The position numbers and the translations under genes were made by a program. From CAYPNF01 sp964411985 (GTDB lineage: Bacteria > Verrucomicrobiota > Verrucomicrobiia > Limisphaerales > J093): DNA of 64,000 nucleotides. How positions within the stretch are numbered: the stretch's first letter is position 1; every line of letters starts with the position of its first letter. The notes under the pieces were generated by a model. The model saw only the letters and a program-made list of their open reading frames with translations. It had not been told where the DNA came from and did not search any database. Below are positions 10,282-18,848 of the stretch, in pieces. Location of the stretch: contig CAYPNF010000031.1 of assembly GCA_964411985.1 (NCBI GenBank), forward strand, positions 1-64,000, given 5' to 3'.

Positions 10282-10384
10282 CTAGAGCCCCCCTGCGGTG
10301 GCAGGGACGCGCTCTCCGCAGCCCACCGTCTCTTTTCGTTCATTCCTCGGCGCGGCGGGATGCTGTCGCCTACCAACTCTCCCT

Positions 10385-10444
10385 GGTAGGAACGGACCGC
10401 TGGGCCGTCCGCACCCCCGGACATCGCAGCGCGATGTCCCTACC
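10385..10444. repeat. REP-like double hairpin bounded by GGTAGG/CCTACC
   Basis: The 60-base element lies in the 169-base gap between the convergent waaA and ThuA genes. GGTAGG at 10385-10390 pairs with CCTACC at 10439-10444. Between them are an inner stem of CGGAC (10393-10397) with GTCCG (10407-10411), and a perfect 9-base stem GGACATCGC (10419-10427) with GCGATGTCC (10431-10439) around a 3-base loop. The layout resembles REP/REPIN-type extragenic palindromes. There is no T-run, so it is not a standard terminator, although a hairpin between convergent genes could still stabilise mRNA ends. Confidence 0.6.
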
Positions 10445-10450
10445 TAGTGA

Positions 10451-11182
10451 TCACAGCACGGGCGGGCGCTTGGCTGACCACAGGGTCCCTCGGCGAAAGA
10501 GCTCAGGCACTTTGGAATTGGTCACCGCCTTGAGGTCGTGGCCCAGGACCGTGTGGAACACCCGCCCTTTGCCGTACTCGAACACGAAAGCCATCGGGTA
10601 GTCCTTCTTGTCGACCTTGGAGGTGGCCTTCGCCACGACGTGAATGGGTCGCTCTCCAGCGAGGCAGGTGTACAATTCATCGTCGGTTTCAAATGCGCCC
10701 ATCCCGGCGGTGATGGGGTGCTGCGAATCCGCGATGTCCACCTGGAAAGGACCGCGAGGGTCGTGTCCGCGCAGTTTAGGATCCCAGGCCCTGCCCGCGA
10801 GGTCCTTGAATTCAGGCCAGTCCTGCCACGCGCCGCAGGCAAAATGCAGCAGAACCAGGCCGCCGCCATTCTTCACGAACTCCTGGAGATTCTGCCGCGC
10901 GGCGGGGCCGGGGGAAGGGGACTCCCAATTCATGAAATGAAGGACAACCGTGTCGTAGGTCGCCAGGGCTGCCGAATCGAGCAGCGCCGCATCCTCGATG
11001 GTGTTCACGGTGAGGCGTCCTCCTTCCTGGAGAAGTTTTTTTACCGCAGGGGCGGTTTCCTGCCAAGGGTGGCCGGGGTAATCGATTCCCGTAACCAAGA
11101 GCACGCGAGCGGGTTTAGCGGGTTCGGCTCCAACCGCCACCAGGGCGGCCGCCAGTAGGACGCATAGGATGAGCTGACGCAT
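10451..11182 (-). CDS. ThuA-like domain protein, exported
   Basis: A 243-residue protein with signal peptide (about 1-19, cleavage near VGA-EPA) and a ThuA-like glutamine-amidotransferase fold. Evidence is VLLVTGIDYPGHPW at the first strand, the FVKNGGGLVLLHFACGAWQDWPEF stretch (split here as GGGLVLLHFACG and DWPEF), HPITAGMGAF, and FEYGKGRVFHTVLGHD near the end, all typical of the ThuA family that occurs beside sugar-catabolic genes. The enzymatic role of the family is unsettled. The ATG shares one base with the TAA of the upstream isomerase gene (TAATG), so translation is probably coupled, and the pair shares an operon with a TetR regulator. Confidence 0.88.
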   Translation of the reverse strand: MRQLILCVLLAAALVAVGAEPAKPARVLLVTGIDYPGHPWQETAPAVKKLLQEGGRLTVNTIEDAALLDSAALATYDTVVLHFMNWESPSPGPAARQNLQEFVKNGGGLVLLHFACGAWQDWPEFKDLAGRAWDPKLRGHDPRGPFQVDIADSQHPITAGMGAFETDDELYTCLAGERPIHVVAKATSKVDKKDYPMAFVFEYGKGRVFHTVLGHDLKAVTNSKVPELFRRGTLWSAKRPPVL

Positions 11183-12051
11183 TATCGGTCCTCCTTAATC
11201 TCGAGTTCTTTGAGGGTGGAGCGAAGCCAGGCAAGCGACTGTTCGATCATCGGGCCTCCTTGGCCTTCGCACTCGATGCTCAGCGTCCCCTTGTACCCAG
11301 CGTTCTTGAGGATGCTCAGGCACTGACCGATGTTCGATGCGTTGACTCCCCCGCCCAAGGAACATTGGCTGACAGCGATGCCAGTGCTGGCCCCACGCAA
11401 TGAGGCCGCCAGGGATTGGGACACGTCTTTCACATGCACGTGGCTCACCTTCGAAAGGAACCGTCGCAAGAAGGCCACCGGATCACGCCCGGCAATGAAG
11501 GTGTTCCCCGTATCCATGTTCATCCGCAGATAGGGACTATCCACGAAGGCAAGCATCTCGGCCATAGCATCCGGGTTGGTGGTGAAGTAGCCGTGAGGCT
11601 CGATATTGACAATGACCCCGTGCGCCTCCGCCACGGTCAGGATCTGTTGGTAACACCGCTTCATGAGCGCCATGGCCTCCAAATCCTTCAACCCCTCGGG
11701 CGCGTGCAGTCCATCGGTGGTATCGACACACGGACAACCGGTCTGCGCGGCCCATGCGATGGACTTCATGACGTAGGGTACTCCGCGGATCGGCCCTTCC
11801 TCGCCGGACATAGGAAAAGCGGCATCCACCTGCGAAAACGCCACCTCATATTTGTCCATCTTTCGGCGTAACAGCACCGGATCCTCGTACAGGGCTACGT
11901 GGGGTTGGTAGCCCAACCCGTGAATCCAGCTCACGCCATCGATCAAGCCGCATTCGATGTAATGAACTCCGTTGCTCTTCGCCCACTGCAAACACTTTTC
12001 AAAGGACCAGTAAGCAGAGTTAAAGGCGTCTGTGTGAAAACCGATCTTCAT
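11182..12051 (-). CDS. Sugar phosphate isomerase/epimerase (xylose isomerase-like TIM barrel), cytoplasmic copy
   Basis: A 289-residue AP-endonuclease-2/IolE-like TIM barrel. Metal-binding segments are visible: ECGLIDG, NIEPHGYF (Glu and His), MNMDTGN (Asp), HVHVKD (His-x-His) and the C-terminal SIECEGQGG. There is no signal peptide: the protein starts directly at MKIGFHTDAF. By hand count it is about 79% identical to the Tat-exported copy at 18849-19877, so the two are recent paralogues used in different compartments. It lies 24 bases after the TetR gene and overlaps ThuA by one base. The substrate is unknown; the family interconverts keto sugars or inosose-type cyclitols. Confidence 0.88.
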   Translation of the reverse strand: MKIGFHTDAFNSAYWSFEKCLQWAKSNGVHYIECGLIDGVSWIHGLGYQPHVALYEDPVLLRRKMDKYEVAFSQVDAAFPMSGEEGPIRGVPYVMKSIAWAAQTGCPCVDTTDGLHAPEGLKDLEAMALMKRCYQQILTVAEAHGVIVNIEPHGYFTTNPDAMAEMLAFVDSPYLRMNMDTGNTFIAGRDPVAFLRRFLSKVSHVHVKDVSQSLAASLRGASTGIAVSQCSLGGGVNASNIGQCLSILKNAGYKGTLSIECEGQGGPMIEQSLAWLRSTLKELEIKEDR

Positions 12052-12075
12052 AGTCTTGGGTTGAAACTGAGGTAC

Positions 12076-12702
12076 CTAATTCTTGCTGAGAACCACCCGA
12101 CCTGGCGCTCGGGACCGACGAAAGCCCAGGATGTCGCGCAACGAATCGACGATTCGATTCTCTTCGACAGCCGTACAGATCTCCGGTTCGAACAAAGCGC
12201 GCAGCTTGATTCCCTCCATGGTCGCCAGCATCACGTTGACCGCCTGCTCCGGATCCTCCACCTCGAGTTCACCGGCGACGATGGCGGACTTGACGAGCCC
12301 CACATAGAAGGAGCGGACACTGCCGTAGAACTGCTGCCAGCCTCGGCGAATGTCCTCGTCATGCACCGACATGGTGAACACCTCCATGGTGAAGATACGG
12401 TTGCCTGCATCCAGCAGGCAGGTGCGGACGGCATAGCGAAGCGTATGCTCGAGGCGCTCCAAGGGGTCCACAATGGGCGAAATCTCCTCGTTCATCCGCC
12501 GATGATAGGTCCCGTAGTAGTGCAGGCACGCGGCTTTGACGACGTCATGCTTGGATCGAAAGTGCCAATACAGGCTCCCTTTCGTGACTCCTGCGTTGCC
12601 GGCTACCTGGTCAAGATTGACCTGCTTCACGCCGTGCCGCGAAAAGAGCTGAAAAGCGCTTTCCGCAAGCTTGGCCGGCATTTCTGGTGAATAGTTGGGC
12701 AT
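12076..12702 (-). CDS. TetR/AcrR family transcriptional regulator
   Basis: A 208-residue repressor-type regulator. The N-terminal helix-turn-helix is classical: AESAFQLFSRHGVKQVNLDQ followed by VAGNAGVTKGSLYWHFRSKH. The rest is the helical ligand-binding and dimerisation domain. I use the ATG at 12702, although an in-frame ATG exists at 12744, because a promoter with its -10 at 12719-12724 lies between them and would leave the upstream codon untranscribed. It is the first gene of a likely TetR-isomerase-ThuA operon (24-base gap, then a 1-base overlap), so it probably controls that sugar pathway and itself. The ligand is unknown. Confidence 0.9.
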   Translation of the reverse strand: MPNYSPEMPAKLAESAFQLFSRHGVKQVNLDQVAGNAGVTKGSLYWHFRSKHDVVKAACLHYYGTYHRRMNEEISPIVDPLERLEHTLRYAVRTCLLDAGNRIFTMEVFTMSVHDEDIRRGWQQFYGSVRSFYVGLVKSAIVAGELEVEDPEQAVNVMLATMEGIKLRALFEPEICTAVEENRIVDSLRDILGFRRSRAPGRVVLSKN

Positions 12703-12718
12703 GGTGCGAACGATTCGA

Positions 12719-12746
12719 ACTATACTCACAGGTATTGTTTGCACAA
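12719..12746 (-). promoter_or_regulatory. Promoter of the tetR operon with candidate operator
   Basis: Reading the minus strand, TTGTGC (12746-12741) and TATAGT (12724-12719) are separated by 16 bases, a good sigma-70-type match. The inverted repeat ATAC-CTGTGA-GTAT (12735-12722) fills the spacer and touches the -10 box, the usual place for a TetR self-repression operator. The operator is inference; the symmetric arms are only 4 bases. Confidence 0.5.
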
Positions 12747-12832
12747 GGTTTTTTGTAGCTGCAAACCTCTGTGAACAGGCTAGATGCCATCACTCATGCC
12801 ATGAGCACGGCCGACAGCGCCCCGCGGCAACC

Positions 12833-13912
12833 CTACTCCGCTCTTCGCAGGCTGCCATGGGAGATCTGCCACTTTTGCAGGGAACGGGCGAGTTCTCGCG
12901 GCCAGTTCTCTTCAGTACACGTCATAAAGACCTGGCTCCGCGCGTGCTGCGTCCGCTCCAGTAAAGGCAGAAGCCCGCTCCGACGCCTCAGATCCAGCTC
13001 GCCCATGACATCATCAATGAGAAGAATCGGCGGTGTGCCGTGGATCCCCGTCAAGTAGTCCGCCTGCGCCATCTTCAACGCAATGGCGATCGTTCGTTTC
13101 TGCCCCTCACTCCCGTATTTGGCCGCGTCCTTTTCGTCGAGCAGGAGATCCAAGTCGTCGCGATGCGGTCCTACCACCGTGGTGTGGTACGTCCGCTCTC
13201 TGGCCCTGCTCTGCGCCAATTCGACCGCGAACTCGCGCTGCACGCTAGGGGCATACTCCAAGGTTAGCTCCTCAGCCCCGCCGGAGATTCTCCGATAAGC
13301 AAGACGCGCGAGCAGGGCGATTCGCGGGGCCAGTTCCTTCCGCAGTTTCATGAGCTGCGCGCCCGCATTCAGAACCTCATGGGTAAAGCTCTCCAGCGCA
13401 GCTTCATCGACGGTGCGTCTCTTGAGGAGTGCATTCCGCGAGCGAACCGCACGGTTATATCGCTGCAGCAGGGTCAGGTAACCGGACTGCGTTTGCGTAA
13501 GCAATAAGTCCAGGTAACGCCGCCTGCGGCTGGAGGCCCCTTTCACCAATTGCAGGTCCTCCGTACAAAAGACCACGGTGCGGAGAACCCCCAAGTAATC
13601 CACCACCCGTTTGACCGGGTTGCCATCCAGGCTGAGCCGCTTCTCGCCGGGAGACCAATACATGCGGACTTCGTGGCTACCCTCTCCCATCACCTGACCG
13701 CTGACGAAGTAGCCCTTCTGGCCATGACGCACCATCTGGGGGCTGCCTACGCCACGGAAGGAACGTAGGGTCGCCAGCAGGTAGATGGCCTCCAGGATGT
13801 TCGTCTTCCCTTGCGCATTGTCTCCCAGCAAAAGATGAAAGCCCGGCGCCAACGCCACGTCCAGGCGTCCGTAGTTCCGAAAATCCCGCAAGCGTAGCTG
13901 GGCCAGATGCAC
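12833..13912 (-). CDS. recF: DNA replication and repair protein RecF
   Basis: A 359-residue SMC-like ATPase that loads RecA at single-strand gaps as part of RecFOR. Family features are the N-terminal LRLRDFRNY, Walker A GDNAQGKTN (30-38), NILEAIYLLATLRSFR, the LVKGASSRRRRYLD region, the signature-like YGSEGQKRTIAIALKMAQ and Walker B ILLIDDVMGELD. Length is normal. It is not beside dnaA, dnaN or gyrB, the usual partners, which is common in this phylum. The tetR operon begins 130 bases downstream on the same strand and has its own promoter. Confidence 0.95.
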   Translation of the reverse strand: MHLAQLRLRDFRNYGRLDVALAPGFHLLLGDNAQGKTNILEAIYLLATLRSFRGVGSPQMVRHGQKGYFVSGQVMGEGSHEVRMYWSPGEKRLSLDGNPVKRVVDYLGVLRTVVFCTEDLQLVKGASSRRRRYLDLLLTQTQSGYLTLLQRYNRAVRSRNALLKRRTVDEAALESFTHEVLNAGAQLMKLRKELAPRIALLARLAYRRISGGAEELTLEYAPSVQREFAVELAQSRARERTYHTTVVGPHRDDLDLLLDEKDAAKYGSEGQKRTIAIALKMAQADYLTGIHGTPPILLIDDVMGELDLRRRSGLLPLLERTQHARSQVFMTCTEENWPRELARSLQKWQISHGSLRRAE

Positions 13913-14118
13913 CAGAGCCTTCTACCATGAGCGGGTTCCCAACTCACGCGAAAACGGCCGACCGCGTTGATGCTGCGCGGATTGTCTTGCCTCAGCTAGA
14001 ACTCGAACCCATCTCGGGTTCATCGTGAAATCGACAAAGTGTGCGACAAGGTGATCCTGAATAGATCCCAACTGCTCCCGATGGCTCAGCGAGCCGTCGA
14101 GTGCCAGAGCCGATGGCG

Positions 14119-15009
14119 CTATAACGCCGTTCCATCCCCCCGCAAGTAGTCAGCCCGGCGATGGCATTCCTTGATGAAGGCTTCAATCAGAGGTGTCCGC
14201 TTGCCGGTCCACATCGCCACAACCGCCATCGGGGGACAGTCCGGGAGCGGAATCGCCCGCAACTTCGCAGAACGTGAGGAGTGTGGGATGTCAAAAGCCA
14301 GTCCCAGGCCGAACCCGTTGACCGAATAGGTCTCCACGAGAGCCAGGGAGCCCACTTCCAGGCTCGGAAACCACTCGATCCCGCGCTTGATCAAATACTG
14401 CTGGAAGTGTTTACATACGCCCTCCTCGGCTTGCAGCGTGATGAGTTGTTCCGTGATTCGATCTTTCTTCCAAAGCTCCTCTGCCGATTTGAGCGGGTTG
14501 CGCTTCTCCACCAGAAGACAGAGTGGCAGCCGGATCAACTCCTCGCAATTGATGCCCGCCGGGGTCTTTCCTTCCAGGATGGTGATGACAAGGTCCAGTT
14601 CCTGGCGCAGCAACCACTCTTCCAGCTGATGCCGATAGCCCTCGCGCAGATTCAGCTTCAAGTTCGGGTATACTTTGCGCACGTTGAGAACGATTTCCGG
14701 CAAATGCTCGCGCTGGACCACTTCGGAAGCCCCAATCCGAATGAACTGCCCCACCCCACCCCGCACCCGCTCCGCCATCGCATCGATGTTGCCGAAGAAC
14801 GGCAAGATAAAGGCCTGCAATTCTTCCCCCGCCTTGGTCAGCGCAAACGGACGCCGGTGAAAGAGAGTCACCCCAAGCGTTTCCTCAAGCTGGATCACTT
14901 GCGCGCTGACAGCTGGCTGTTGGATGCCATACGGAATATTGCGGACCGCCTCGCTGATTCCCCCGTGTTTGGCTACGTAATAGAACAGTTCGAGATGATG
15001 AATGTTCAT
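14119..15009 (-). CDS. LysR family transcriptional regulator
   Basis: A 296-residue regulator with an N-terminal winged helix-turn-helix (MNIHHLELFYYVAKHGGISE, then GIQQPAVSAQVIQLEETLG and LFHRRPFALTKAGEEL) and a periplasmic-binding-protein-like effector domain (about 90-290). I start at the ATG at 15009 because it begins directly with the DNA-binding helix and has GGA five bases upstream; the frame stays open 123 bases further up without homology. Its target is not evident. The nearest gene on the other side is a divergent pseudopilin 410 bases away. Confidence 0.9.
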   Translation of the reverse strand: MNIHHLELFYYVAKHGGISEAVRNIPYGIQQPAVSAQVIQLEETLGVTLFHRRPFALTKAGEELQAFILPFFGNIDAMAERVRGGVGQFIRIGASEVVQREHLPEIVLNVRKVYPNLKLNLREGYRHQLEEWLLRQELDLVITILEGKTPAGINCEELIRLPLCLLVEKRNPLKSAEELWKKDRITEQLITLQAEEGVCKHFQQYLIKRGIEWFPSLEVGSLALVETYSVNGFGLGLAFDIPHSSRSAKLRAIPLPDCPPMAVVAMWTGKRTPLIEAFIKECHRRADYLRGDGTAL

Positions 15010-15419
15010 GAGTCCACGTGATTGATCTTCCAAAGCATGGTAATATTCCAATGTCCGGGCAGCAAGGATAGAAAAGTCCCGCTTGAACGAAACTTCGAGC
15101 TGGCTCCGTGAAAAGGAAGTTGACAATGACATACCAGCACGTATGGTTTGATCTCAATATCAACCTGAATCGCCTATGGCTTGGCTCAACCGCCCACACC
15201 CATGACGCCGCATGTTCTCCTGCAGGCAAGGCTGATTTCTTCTTTACCAAAGCCCTTGCCAGGTCTGCTTCGAGAGCGAAGTCTGGGCCCAAGAACCTCG
15301 GAATACCGCGCGTTTGTCGGCACCCTTGTTTTTCTTCCCCATGAACATACCTCTTAGTATGGAATAGGCCGCTTCGGAGAAGCGCATGACAGAATCTCAA
15401 CCTGCCTGATCCCCCCGCT
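15010..15419. other. Divergent intergenic region between LysR gene and pseudopilin gene
   Basis: These 410 bases separate two divergent genes and must carry both promoters and any LysR binding site, but I see no convincing -35/-10 pair, terminator or repeat. A 78-codon open frame at 15108-15344 on the plus strand has no ribosome site or protein-like composition and is not called. Confidence 0.4.
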
Positions 15420-16172
15420 ATGAAGCCTTTCACCACCCACCCCATCCGTCAGACTGTTGGTCCGCAAGATTTCACGCGTGCCTTTACGCTCATCGAACTC
15501 CTGGTAGTCATTGCCATTATTGCGATTCTTGCCGGAATGCTCCTTCCGGCCTTGAGCAAAGCCAAGGCCAAGGGCCAGCAGACCTATTGCTTGAACAGTC
15601 TGAAACAGATCGGCCTGGCCTCCACTCTCTATTCGCAGGATTACGCGGGCAAATTCGCCCTCTGCCGCAACTGGGGTAAGGCCTGGGGAGCCGACCATGC
15701 CGTGCGCAACGATCAGGTGTGGATGCCGGAATTGTTCTACGGCTATCTGGGTACCAACCAATCCAAACCGGCCACCAACAAAGTGGCCAATTACAGGGCG
15801 AAAACCGGTATCTTCACCTGCCCGGCCGGACTGAAAGTGAAGGTTCCCGCCGGGCACCCCGACGCCGCTTTTGATGCCAACTTCTATTTTGACAATGATG
15901 GAGTCTCCTATGTGTGGAACCACATCTACTACCTCCGCAAGAAGAACGATTACGCGAGCAAACCGGTAAGCGGAAGACCCGAAACCGACGTCTTAAGTCC
16001 TTCCCAGGCAGTCCTGATCTGGGAAATACCTTACCACGGTCCCAAGTACATGCCTCACGACCAAGCCATGAACGTCGTGCGTGCCGATGATTCCGCCGGG
16101 CGGGTCAAAGGCAACCCTAAGGAGGACGACTGGTGGATCTACCACAGTTCCGAGGGCTGGGAGCAGGAGTAG
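15420..16172 (+). CDS. Type II secretion pseudopilin-like protein (prepilin N-methylation signal)
   Basis: A 250-residue protein with a prepilin signal: the motif FTLIELLVVIAIIAILAGML after a positively charged leader (cleavage expected before Phe, glutamate at +5), then LLPALSKAKAKGQQTYCLNSLKQIG. This is the family that is hugely expanded in Verrucomicrobiota and Planctomycetes; its members resemble GspG/GspH pseudopilins but occur as single genes. The C-terminal half has the low-complexity, Tyr/Asp-rich make-up of the group, ending in EDDWWIYHSSEGWEQE rather than the usual H-x9-DG box. It is presumably anchored in the inner membrane after PilD-type processing. A palindromic repeat and a secreted-protein gene follow. 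Confidence 0.87.
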   Translation: MKPFTTHPIRQTVGPQDFTRAFTLIELLVVIAIIAILAGMLLPALSKAKAKGQQTYCLNSLKQIGLASTLYSQDYAGKFALCRNWGKAWGADHAVRNDQVWMPELFYGYLGTNQSKPATNKVANYRAKTGIFTCPAGLKVKVPAGHPDAAFDANFYFDNDGVSYVWNHIYYLRKKNDYASKPVSGRPETDVLSPSQAVLIWEIPYHGPKYMPHDQAMNVVRADDSAGRVKGNPKEDDWWIYHSSEGWEQE

Positions 16173-16208
16173 ACTCACCAACAAAAGCGCAGGGAACGGC
16201 TTCAATGA

Positions 16209-16321
16209 AAAAGCGGTACATCGCTACGCTCCTCACCGCACTCCAAAAGCTCTCGCAGAATGGAAGGCGCGTGAAAATCCGCCAGGTTTTGGAGTGCGTG
16301 CGCCGCAAGGTGCCGTTTTCC
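16209..16321. repeat. Long imperfect inverted repeat, dispersed element
   Basis: The left arm (about 16209-16248, ending GCACTCCAAAA at 16238-16248) is the imperfect inverse of the right arm (about 16287-16321, starting TTTTGGAGTGC at 16287-16297), with a 38-base loop. Bases 16278-16321 recur at 41445-41488 with 42 of 44 identical, so the unit is dispersed in the genome. It lies between the pseudopilin stop and the next gene. The size and symmetry fit a MITE or large REP-like element. Confidence 0.7.
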
Positions 16322-16362
16322 CCTTCTTTCTCTATCAACAAACCCCCAACCACGCATCAAAC

Positions 16363-18777
16363 ATGCTGAATCCCACTAAACACTATCCCTCTCGACGACC
16401 GCGCAGCAGCCAATGGACGGCTGCAGTAAGCGCCCTCGCGTGCCTCGTTCACGCCCTTCCCAATCCTGCGGCAGCTCAGGAAACGGTCGTGGCCTATGCC
16501 GTGCCAGCCGATACCGCGGGGAATCAAGCTTTTGGCGGCCCTCTAGGAATGGATTTTGACGTCGACAATCCCATCGTGGTGACTCGCCTGGGGGTTTTCG
16601 ACGACGGCTCGAACGGGCTCAGTCTTCCTCTCATGGCTCGGCTCTATGACCGGGCTACGATGACCGAAATGGCCAGCCTGGAGTTCACACCGGAAGAGGC
16701 CGGAGTGCTCATGGGGGGAAGCCGTTTCAAGGCCCTGACAACGTCATTGAACTTGCCTGCAGGATTTCAAGGCACGATTGTAGCGGAAGGGTACGGTGCC
16801 GAGGAGAAACTGCGCAACTCTAACGGTAAGGCGACCGACGTCACCTGGACTTTACATGACGGCAACGGCTCCATCCGATTCGTCGGCCTGAGCCGCTGGG
16901 GCGACGTGGCAGGTGTCTTTCCGGAAGGAGTTGACGGAGGGCCAGCAGCGCGATACGCAGCGGCGACTTTCGAATACACGACCACCCCAGCCCTGCTCCC
17001 CGGCAAGCCGGTGGTAAGCCTGAAACCGGGAGATGCCAGTATCGTACTTTCGTGGCCGCCTGTCACCCAACCCCTGGCGGCTGCAAAGTACGAAGTGCAG
17101 CGCGCAAACGTTCCGAGCGGGCCATTCTCCAAAATTGCCGATGTAACCACCACGAATTATACGGATAGCCCACTCGTCAACGGAAGCGTCTACTCCTACA
17201 CTGTACGCGCGGTCGGAGCCAACGGGAAACCCGGTTCGGACTCCGAGGTGCGTTCTGCAGCTCCCTACGCCCCCCTGGCCACTAATGAGGTGATCTCCTA
17301 CCTGTCCCCTGCCGGCAAAGCCGGGAGTAGCAGTTTCAACGGTTCACTCGGAGTCGATTTTGATGTTCAGAATCCAATTCACGTCACCCGTTTAGCTGTC
17401 TTCGACGACAACTGCAACGGACTCAAGGGAACGCTCACGGCCCGCATCTACAACCGTACAAACCAGGAAGTGCTGGCCACCTTGGAGTTCACCCCTGAGG
17501 ATCCAGGCGTGCTAATCGAAGGACTGCGATTCAAGCCCCTGCCTCAGCCGCTCGAACTGGGAATTGGATTCGCTGGTGTCGCCCAGGCCGATGGATTCAG
17601 CGAGGACGACCGTTATGCCAGTTCTGACGGGGATACCAACCGGGTCTTCTGGACCCTCCACGATGGAAATGGTTCTCTGAAATTCGTCGGCACCAGCCGG
17701 TACGGCATGACCGCAGGGGCGTTCCCGGATATCGCTGACGGAGGGCCAGCCGCCCGGTTCATGGCGGCCTCCTTCTTGTATCAGACCACGCCGCCACAAA
17801 AGCCAGGCACCCCGACCCTCCGAGCGCAGCTTCCTCCCGAAGATGCCGCGGTCAGCCTTGTCTGGGACCCTGTCCTGATTCCGCTACCAGCAGCAACGTA
17901 CCGAGTACAACGCGGCACGGCCTTGGAAGGGCCCTTCGCTCAAGTCGCAGAGGTCCCCGCCACCCACTACCGGGATACCAGCGTCGCCAACGGCGTCACC
18001 GTCTACTATCGGCTGGTGGCGGTCGCAGCGAGCGGTCAGACAAGTCTGGAGTCGGCCGTGGTCTCCATCACCCCGAATCCAAGACGTGGCGGAATTGCCT
18101 ACTTGAATCCCTCCGGGCTGGCGGGGAACCAGGCTTTTGGGGGATCATTGGGTATGGACTTCGACGTGGCGCATGCGTTGAAAGTAACCCGGCTGGGTGT
18201 GTTCGATGATGGCTCGGATGGTCTCAACTTAGCTATCACGGTAGCGTTGTATGATCGCAAAAACCAATCCAAACTCGCTGGCTTCGAGTTCTCCGCGAAC
18301 AACCCGGGTGAATTGGTGGCCGGCAGTCGTTTCCTGGATCTCACCACCCCATTGACTCTTCCCGCGGGCTTCGAAGGCTGTATTGTGGCCTCGGGCTATG
18401 GCGTAGGGGAGCAATTGTTCAATACCCACGGATTACCTGCGAACATTGAACAACTCTCCACCTTCGATGGTGGATCGCTGGTGTTTGTGGGAAGCGGGAG
18501 ATGGGGGGATCCAGCAACGTATCCTGCGACCGCCGACGATGGCCCAGCCAACCGGTATGCCGCTGGCACTTTCGCATTCGAGCCAGCAACGGAAGTTCAA
18601 CCGGCACAACTGACCATCACGCTTGTGGCGGACAAGGTGCGCATCGAGTGGAGCGGGGGAGGAAGCCTCTACCGCTCCCCCGAAGTCACCGGCCCTTGGT
18701 CCGTGGTAAGCGGGGCCGTCTCTGGAGTAGAACTTACGCCCCAGGGAAGCCGAGAGTTCTACCGGGTCCAGCAGTAG
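16363..18777 (+). CDS. Secreted modular protein: three homologous beta modules alternating with fibronectin III-like domains
   Basis: An 804-residue exported protein. Start is the ATG at 16363, giving MLNPTKHYPS and a signal peptide ending near AAA-QETV; the frame is open further upstream, but that part crosses the palindromic repeat. Three copies of a 170-residue module begin at about residues 38, 310 and 576; each has G-x-x-x-F-x-G-x-L-G-x-D-F-D-V, then VTRLxVFDD and a later LHDGNGS or FDGGS with RFVG/KFVG. Between them are two fibronectin type III-like domains (about 213-305 and 478-572; YEVQRANVPSGPF, YRVQRGTALEGPF). The last 60 residues are the W...FYRV module. The repeated module is not one I can name; it may be a carbohydrate-binding or adhesive jelly-roll. 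Confidence 0.8.
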   Translation: MLNPTKHYPSRRPRSSQWTAAVSALACLVHALPNPAAAQETVVAYAVPADTAGNQAFGGPLGMDFDVDNPIVVTRLGVFDDGSNGLSLPLMARLYDRATMTEMASLEFTPEEAGVLMGGSRFKALTTSLNLPAGFQGTIVAEGYGAEEKLRNSNGKATDVTWTLHDGNGSIRFVGLSRWGDVAGVFPEGVDGGPAARYAAATFEYTTTPALLPGKPVVSLKPGDASIVLSWPPVTQPLAAAKYEVQRANVPSGPFSKIADVTTTNYTDSPLVNGSVYSYTVRAVGANGKPGSDSEVRSAAPYAPLATNEVISYLSPAGKAGSSSFNGSLGVDFDVQNPIHVTRLAVFDDNCNGLKGTLTARIYNRTNQEVLATLEFTPEDPGVLIEGLRFKPLPQPLELGIGFAGVAQADGFSEDDRYASSDGDTNRVFWTLHDGNGSLKFVGTSRYGMTAGAFPDIADGGPAARFMAASFLYQTTPPQKPGTPTLRAQLPPEDAAVSLVWDPVLIPLPAATYRVQRGTALEGPFAQVAEVPATHYRDTSVANGVTVYYRLVAVAASGQTSLESAVVSITPNPRRGGIAYLNPSGLAGNQAFGGSLGMDFDVAHALKVTRLGVFDDGSDGLNLAITVALYDRKNQSKLAGFEFSANNPGELVAGSRFLDLTTPLTLPAGFEGCIVASGYGVGEQLFNTHGLPANIEQLSTFDGGSLVFVGSGRWGDPATYPATADDGPANRYAAGTFAFEPATEVQPAQLTITLVADKVRIEWSGGGSLYRSPEVTGPWSVVSGAVSGVELTPQGSREFYRVQQ

Positions 18778-18848
18778 TCCAAACTTCAAAGCCCATTCCA
18801 CGCGAGGTCCCGCGTTCACAGTGCTGGGACCCGCGTGGGGGTAACCTC

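Noticed and set aside
13990..14030. Hairpin GAACCC-ATCTC-GGGTTC between recF and the LysR gene
   Set aside because: The stem is 6 bases and no T-run follows in either direction, so it is not called as a terminator.
15108..15344. A 78-codon plus-strand frame between the LysR and pseudopilin genes
   Set aside because: No ribosome site, mixed composition and overlap with the presumed promoter region.
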